Shown in pieces: positions 60,020 through 64,000 of a DNA stretch of 64,000 nucleotides. Source of the DNA: an uncultured Sediminibacterium sp. (GTDB taxonomy: Bacteria > Bacteroidota > Bacteroidia > Chitinophagales > Chitinophagaceae); NCBI RefSeq assembly GCF_946481145.1, contig NZ_CAMLMJ010000013.1:41263-105262 (forward strand). Direction: 5' to 3'. The translations under genes were made by a program, and so were the position numbers. The notes under the pieces were generated by a model, which was not told the DNA's origin, ran no database searches, and saw only the letters and a list, made by a program, of their open reading frames with translations. The first letter of the stretch is position 1. Every line of letters starts with the position of its first letter.

Positions 60020-60208
60020 TAGTCCGGGGTCCGAAAGTCTGGAAGTCCGGAAGACAAAACCTTCTTTTGTGAGATTATTATAAAAAAATAGTACAACTCT
60101 GTGTAACTCCCGGGTTAACTACTATGTTGAACAGCTACACGCAGTTGAGTTAAAAAAATAACTTCCGGACTTCCGGACTTTCGGTCTTTCAGTCTTTCAG
60201 ACTTTCCT
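60020..60208. repeat. Octamer array D2 (AGTCCGGA / ACTTCCGG words), inverted arms
   Basis: Left arm 60020-60055 (AGTCCGGA-type units at 7, 8 and 8-nt spacing) and right arm 60161-60208 (six 8-nt units: ACTTCCGG twice, ACTTTCGG, TCTTTCAG twice, ACTTTCCT) are inverted relative to each other, 105 nt apart. The left arm starts 8 nt after the MFS stop; the right arm ends 13 nt before the GT9 ATG, next to its -7-like box. The space between shows no gene. Confidence 0.92.
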
Positions 60209-60210
60209 CC

Positions 60211-60217
60211 TAAATTG
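60211..60217 (+). promoter_or_regulatory. -7-like box TAAATTG, 4 nt before the GT9 gene
   Basis: TAnnTTG ends 4 nt before ATG 60222, directly after array D2. Weaker than the TAnnTTTG boxes but with the same spacing. Confidence 0.4.
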
Positions 60218-60221
60218 TGCC

Positions 60222-61223
60222 ATGAAATTTCTGGTAATCCGTTTTTCTTCTATTGGTGATATTGTACTTACCACACCAGCCATCCGTTGCCTTAAGCAAC
60301 AGGTGGAGAATGCAGAAATACATTTTCTTACAAAGCAATCAATGAAAGCGGTAACGGAAGCGAATCCATACATCGATCGTTTTCATTATTTTAATGGTAA
60401 CCTGGATCAACTTATTAAAAACTTACAGGCAGAACAATTCGATTATATCATAGACTTTCATAAAAACTTCAGAACCTGGCGTATCAAAAAGGCTTTGAAA
60501 GTGCCTGTATTATCCTATAACAAAGAAGTGATCGAAAAAGTATTGCTTACCCGTTTGCACATCAATAAAATGGCGGGAAGGCATATTGTCGATCGTTGTA
60601 TTGATACACTAGCCCCTTTAGGAGTGGTAAATGATGGGAAAGGGATGGATTATTTTATTCCGGCAGATGTTCGTGTAAAAGCGGAAGATTTGCCTCTTTC
60701 GCACAGCGCAGGATTTGTAGCGATTGTAATTGGGGCATCTTATTATACCAAGAAATTACCTGTTTATAAACTCCGTGAACTTTGTCATAAAATTCAATTT
60801 CCAATTGTACTGGTGGGAGGGAAGGAGGATAAAATAGAAGGTGAAAAAATTGCAGAAACCGATCCGGTAAAAATCTATAATGCCTGTGGCAAATTCAGTC
60901 TGCATGAATCGGCTGAAATCATCCGGCAATCTAAACTGGTTATTTCACACGATACAGGGTTGCAATACATAGCCTGTGCATTAAATAAACCTGTGCTGGC
61001 TATCTGGGGTGGTACATCACCAGCTTTGGATGTAGAACCCTATTATGGTAAAGATCAAATGCCTCACCAAACTCAACCAGCCTATCAAAATTTTATCGTG
61101 AAAGGATTGGCATGTCAGCCATGTTCCAATTATGGTACTAAAGCTTGTCCGCGTGCGCATTTTAAATGTATGCAAGACCAAGATATCAATCTGATAGCGT
61201 CAACTGCGCACAGCTATTTATAG
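60222..61223 (+). CDS. Glycosyltransferase family 9 (heptosyltransferase-like)
   Basis: A 333-residue enzyme of the ADP-heptose:LPS heptosyltransferase family (GT-B fold). The start FLVIRFSSIGDIVLTTPAIR and the C-terminal nucleotide-sugar site HDTGLQYIACALNKPVLAIWGG are typical. It probably adds a sugar to the lipopolysaccharide core on the cytoplasmic side of the inner membrane. A Cys cluster near the end (CQPCSNYGTKACPRAHFKC) is a feature also seen in other GT9 proteins of this phylum. Single gene, ending in a convergent terminator. Confidence 0.9.
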   Translation: MKFLVIRFSSIGDIVLTTPAIRCLKQQVENAEIHFLTKQSMKAVTEANPYIDRFHYFNGNLDQLIKNLQAEQFDYIIDFHKNFRTWRIKKALKVPVLSYNKEVIEKVLLTRLHINKMAGRHIVDRCIDTLAPLGVVNDGKGMDYFIPADVRVKAEDLPLSHSAGFVAIVIGASYYTKKLPVYKLRELCHKIQFPIVLVGGKEDKIEGEKIAETDPVKIYNACGKFSLHESAEIIRQSKLVISHDTGLQYIACALNKPVLAIWGGTSPALDVEPYYGKDQMPHQTQPAYQNFIVKGLACQPCSNYGTKACPRAHFKCMQDQDINLIASTAHSYL

Positions 61224-61262
61224 GTGATTGAGGAAGTAAAAGAATCAATTGCATAGTACGAT

Positions 61263-61299
61263 AAAAGAAGAGGCTCCGAATTTCGGAGCCTCTTCTTTT
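61263..61299. terminator. Bidirectional terminator between convergent genes
   Basis: A nearly perfect palindrome: 18-nt arms AAAAGAAGAGGCTCCGAA and mirror, around one T. A-run on the left and T-run on the right allow termination of both the GT9 and the TonB-receptor transcripts. Confidence 0.95.
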
Positions 61300-61321
61300 A
61301 TAATCAAAACCAACTGATGCC

Positions 61322-63751
61322 TTATCCTTTAATCCTCTTCGCTTCTGTTTCCAAACCTGTCTGACGTTGACGTGCCGCTTTTACCTGGCTATTACCAAAG
61401 CGCCATGAGAAGGCTAAACGAACAGTACGGCTTTCATTACGGCCAGAACCATTGATATACAATCCGCCGAAGTTGCTGGTTGCTGTCCATGGGTTGGTGA
61501 AGAATATATCTGTTACACTCAGTTTAACAGTACCCTGTTTTTTAAGTACTTGTTTCTGGAAGCCCAGATCTAATCCACCTAAAGAACGTGTTTTCCAGGT
61601 AGCACCCCATACACTAGGACCGCTAAACCATCCACTTAATTCTGCAGTATATCCGTTACCGAGTGTAAATGAATGTTGCATGTAAGCACCAAACATTGGG
61701 ATATCTGTTTTTACTTCATTCTCACCAATCTTTCCTTTAAACATCTGGTAGTTATACCAAACATTTGCATAACCATTCCACCACTTGGCAATAGGTAATG
61801 GAGAGCCAATGCTGAAACTCAATATACGCTGTGTTGCCAGGTTTTTCTGCTGAACGAATGTTGCGTTATTAGTGGTATCTGTTGTTTGTGTTGCAAAATC
61901 TTTTACATGGCTGTATCCAATAGTAGTATTCAGCATGTATTTGAATGTATGCGACAATTCAATTGTATTTGTGTACTGCGGACGTAAGAAGGCGTTTCCT
62001 TTTTCATACGTCAGCTCATCCAGTTTATTTTCAAATGGATTCAGGTCCTGGTAAGTAGGACGATCAATCCTTCTGCTGAAAGTTAGATTAAGTGTATGCT
62101 TCTGATTCACCATCCATGTCAATGCAGCACTTGGGAAGAAATCCAGGTAATTACGTTTAACGGTATTATCAGCCTGAACCGCACCATCTGCTCTTGTTAA
62201 TACACCTTCGCTGTTTGTTTGCTCCATACGTAAACCTGTTTGCAGGCTCCATTTTGCATTCAACTGACGTTGGTAGTTTACGTATGCAGCATTTACATTT
62301 TCTTTATAAGTAAAGCTGTTACTTCTGCTTAGTATTTTAACAGGAACTCCATTTACATCGTTGAAGAAGTCGAATGTGTTTGTGGTTTTAACATAAGAGA
62401 ACTTAGCACCATATCCTAATTTACCCTTCCATTTTGGTTGATCCACATCAACTTTAGCGGTGTAGATATCAATATCAGTTGGTGTATAGTTTCTATTAAC
62501 TATCTGTGAAATGCTGTTACCATTCTGATCAACATAATAGTTAGGCTGATGGCTTCTGCCAGTGCCGCGGAATAAACCATAATCGGCATCAAAATTTATC
62601 TCTTTACCTGTGGTATCAGTATAACGATAGTTTACGTTACTGTTCATATTTGTTCTGTGACCAGGTATGGTATTCAGTGCAACAAGCTTTTTTACAAACT
62701 GGTTGGTTGGTTTATAAGAAATATTGGTATTACTTTCACTGGTCCAGTCTGTATTTCCAAAATTCGAGGTAACCAGGAACCCTAAAGTACTTCTGCTATT
62801 CAGGAAAAGATCGGCACCCACTTTTGCATTCAGGCTTTTGTTATGGCTCCAGTTGGTACTTACCTGATCATATAATGTATCTCTCTGAATACGGTATAGA
62901 TTCAAGGTGTTTTCCTGTCTGCCAAGGTTTGCACCAATATTGCTAAACAGGTTCACTTTCTTGTCACGATAGTTTAAGCTTACTGAGCCATTACCCTTCG
63001 GAGTAACACCCTGAATAAATCCAAGGTTCATAGAACCATTGGTACCGAATTTTTTATTCTTCTTTAAGCGGATATTGATGATTCCTGCATTACCACTTGC
63101 ATCATAACGTGCACTTGGGTTGCTGATCATTTCAATCGCTTCAACATCATTACTATTGATGCTTTTCAGGTAAGCTGCCAAATCCTGACTGCCCAGCTGC
63201 GTCATTTTGCCATCAACATAAATACGAACACCAGTTTTTCCTTTCATACTGATATTCTCATTGTTATCTACCTGTATGCCCGGACTTTTCTGTAATAATT
63301 CCAGCGCATTGCTACCTGTAGCATTGATACTGTTTTCTACATTGAAAACCGTTTTATCGGCTTTGATTTCTATCATCGGCTTACGTGAAGTAACAGTAAC
63401 ATCCTGTAGCTTATTCGCAGCAGGTTCGAGGTTAATGGTTCCTGCGTCATAACCCTGTCCGTTTTTTACTTCAAAAGGACTTGAATAGGCTCTCTCATAT
63501 CCAATCATGGTATAGTTCAGGAGGTATTTTCCTGCCTGAGCCACTACTAATTCAAAAGCTCCGTTTGCATCAGTTACATCAGCTTTTACAAGGCTGCTGT
63601 CAGTTGCTTTTAATAAGGATACTGTTACCGACTGAATCGCTTTGCCGGTATTGTCTGTAATTTTTCCCTTAATGCTGTGGCTGTTTTGTGCAAATGCGGT
63701 ATTGAAAATCGTAGTCAATCCCAATACAGCCAATACTAAAATCCGTCTCAT
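61322..63751 (-). CDS. TonB-dependent-receptor-like outer-membrane beta-barrel protein
   Basis: An 809-residue outer-membrane protein with signal peptide (MRRILVLAVLGLTTIFNTAFAQ), a carboxypeptidase-D-like regulatory domain (about 25-110, IKGKITDNTGKAIQSVTVSL), a plug domain (about 125-220, KTVFNVENSINATGSNALELL) and a large barrel of the OMP_b-brl_3 type ending in RLAFSWRFG. It is not of the SusC type (no SusD partner, shorter). The ligand is unknown. Single gene; an extra basic tail (KAARQRQTGLETEAKRIKG) follows the barrel end. Confidence 0.92.
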   Translation of the reverse strand: MRRILVLAVLGLTTIFNTAFAQNSHSIKGKITDNTGKAIQSVTVSLLKATDSSLVKADVTDANGAFELVVAQAGKYLLNYTMIGYERAYSSPFEVKNGQGYDAGTINLEPAANKLQDVTVTSRKPMIEIKADKTVFNVENSINATGSNALELLQKSPGIQVDNNENISMKGKTGVRIYVDGKMTQLGSQDLAAYLKSINSNDVEAIEMISNPSARYDASGNAGIINIRLKKNKKFGTNGSMNLGFIQGVTPKGNGSVSLNYRDKKVNLFSNIGANLGRQENTLNLYRIQRDTLYDQVSTNWSHNKSLNAKVGADLFLNSRSTLGFLVTSNFGNTDWTSESNTNISYKPTNQFVKKLVALNTIPGHRTNMNSNVNYRYTDTTGKEINFDADYGLFRGTGRSHQPNYYVDQNGNSISQIVNRNYTPTDIDIYTAKVDVDQPKWKGKLGYGAKFSYVKTTNTFDFFNDVNGVPVKILSRSNSFTYKENVNAAYVNYQRQLNAKWSLQTGLRMEQTNSEGVLTRADGAVQADNTVKRNYLDFFPSAALTWMVNQKHTLNLTFSRRIDRPTYQDLNPFENKLDELTYEKGNAFLRPQYTNTIELSHTFKYMLNTTIGYSHVKDFATQTTDTTNNATFVQQKNLATQRILSFSIGSPLPIAKWWNGYANVWYNYQMFKGKIGENEVKTDIPMFGAYMQHSFTLGNGYTAELSGWFSGPSVWGATWKTRSLGGLDLGFQKQVLKKQGTVKLSVTDIFFTNPWTATSNFGGLYINGSGRNESRTVRLAFSWRFGNSQVKAARQRQTGLETEAKRIKG

Positions 63752-63871
63752 GTTGTTTTGTTTTAGGTCTCAAATCAGACGCAAAGCACTCATAAATGTT
63801 ACAGCACATTTATGTATTTAGGGATGAGTAGTGACATTCGCATGACGAACGGCAGCCTGTATTTATGAAAA

Positions 63872-63902
63872 AAGCCCTGTCGGTTTTTTACCAACAGGGC
63901 TT
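63872..63902 (-). terminator. Terminator of the partial gene at the right edge
   Basis: Stem AAGCCCTGT/ACAGGGCTT (63872-63880, 63894-63902) extended by GGT/ACC; the minus strand continues with six T. Supports a minus-strand gene ending at 63943. Confidence 0.9.
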
Positions 63903-63942
63903 GCTGTATAAGCGGTTTTAAAATGAGATGAACAGCGAAGTA

Positions 63943-64000
63943 TTATAAAGTCTTCAATACATCGTTCATGCTTCTAACGGCATCTGCGCTCTTATTGAAT
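63943..64000 (-). CDS. C-terminal 18 residues of an unidentified gene (cut by window edge)
   Basis: On the minus strand the last bases of the window read FNKSADAVRSMNDVLKTL then TAA at 63945-63943, followed 41 nt later by a strong terminator. The helical end would fit a malate/lactate dehydrogenase type protein, but 18 residues are too few to assign a family. Confidence 0.5.
   Translation of the reverse strand, partial: FNKSADAVRSMNDVLKTL

Overview
The window looks like a chromosomal segment of an aerobic Bacteroidota bacterium, most likely family Chitinophagaceae (genus not determinable by eye). The reasons are the SusC/SusD pair, a hybrid two-component sensor of the polysaccharide-utilisation type, a type IX secretion C-terminal domain, several Bacteroidota-type promoters (TAnnTTTG at -7), a DUF5723 outer-membrane protein and fused alpha/beta E1 dehydrogenases. 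There is one tRNA (CAT anticodon) and no rRNA, CRISPR array, transposase or phage gene.

Layout. 1-6.6 kb is housekeeping: the end of prs, rplY (L25/CTC), a divergent histidine kinase, pth, a fumarylacetoacetate-hydrolase-family enzyme and a fused E1 dehydrogenase, then the tRNA. 6.9-37.6 kb is one large polysaccharide utilisation locus (PUL). It holds a T9SS-exported GH128-like hydrolase with four carbohydrate-binding-like modules (minus strand), a sialate O-acetylesterase-type SGNH enzyme, a beta-helix protein, a sulfatase, a 1366-residue hybrid sensor/regulator, a tightly overlapping GH2 - sulfatase - formylglycine-generating enzyme (FGE) - sulfatase operon, SusC/SusD, and galK-galT-galE with a sodium/sugar symporter. 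Together these could bind, deacetylate, desulfate and cut a galactose-rich sulfated glycan, import the sugar and feed galactose into the Leloir pathway. 38-43.4 kb carries small genes, a secreted GH5 enzyme, an M28 peptidase and a stand-alone receiver protein. 45-48.9 kb is a seven-gene operon: ECF sigma factor, small membrane (anti-sigma-like) protein, Spy/CpxP-like protein, YHYH lipoprotein, a second Spy-like protein, a SCO1-type protein and a MORN-type lipoprotein. 49-64 kb is a mixture: an aminotransferase, DUF1573, a second E1 fusion, a DCC protein, YebC, three transporters, DedA, a GT9 glycosyltransferase, a TonB-family receptor and the last codons of one more gene.

The most unusual feature is not a gene. 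Many intergenic gaps outside the PUL hold strictly phased tandem arrays of a 7-nt (in one family 8-nt) word, mostly arranged as two inverted arms able to form long hairpins. At least five unrelated words are used (GCTAGnA, AGTCCAT, TTAGGTG, TGAATAG and the octamer ACTTCCGG), but the architecture is the same. Several arrays start inside or right next to a stop codon, one is a 47-nt palindrome with a single unpaired centre base, and one pair lies in a 100-bp tandem duplication that includes the last codons of the GH5 gene. I found none inside the 30-kb PUL, which starts just after the tRNA; this would fit later acquisition of the PUL but does not prove it.

Several genes also have a TAnnTTTG or TAnnTTG box only 3-4 nt before the ATG, which suggests leaderless mRNAs.
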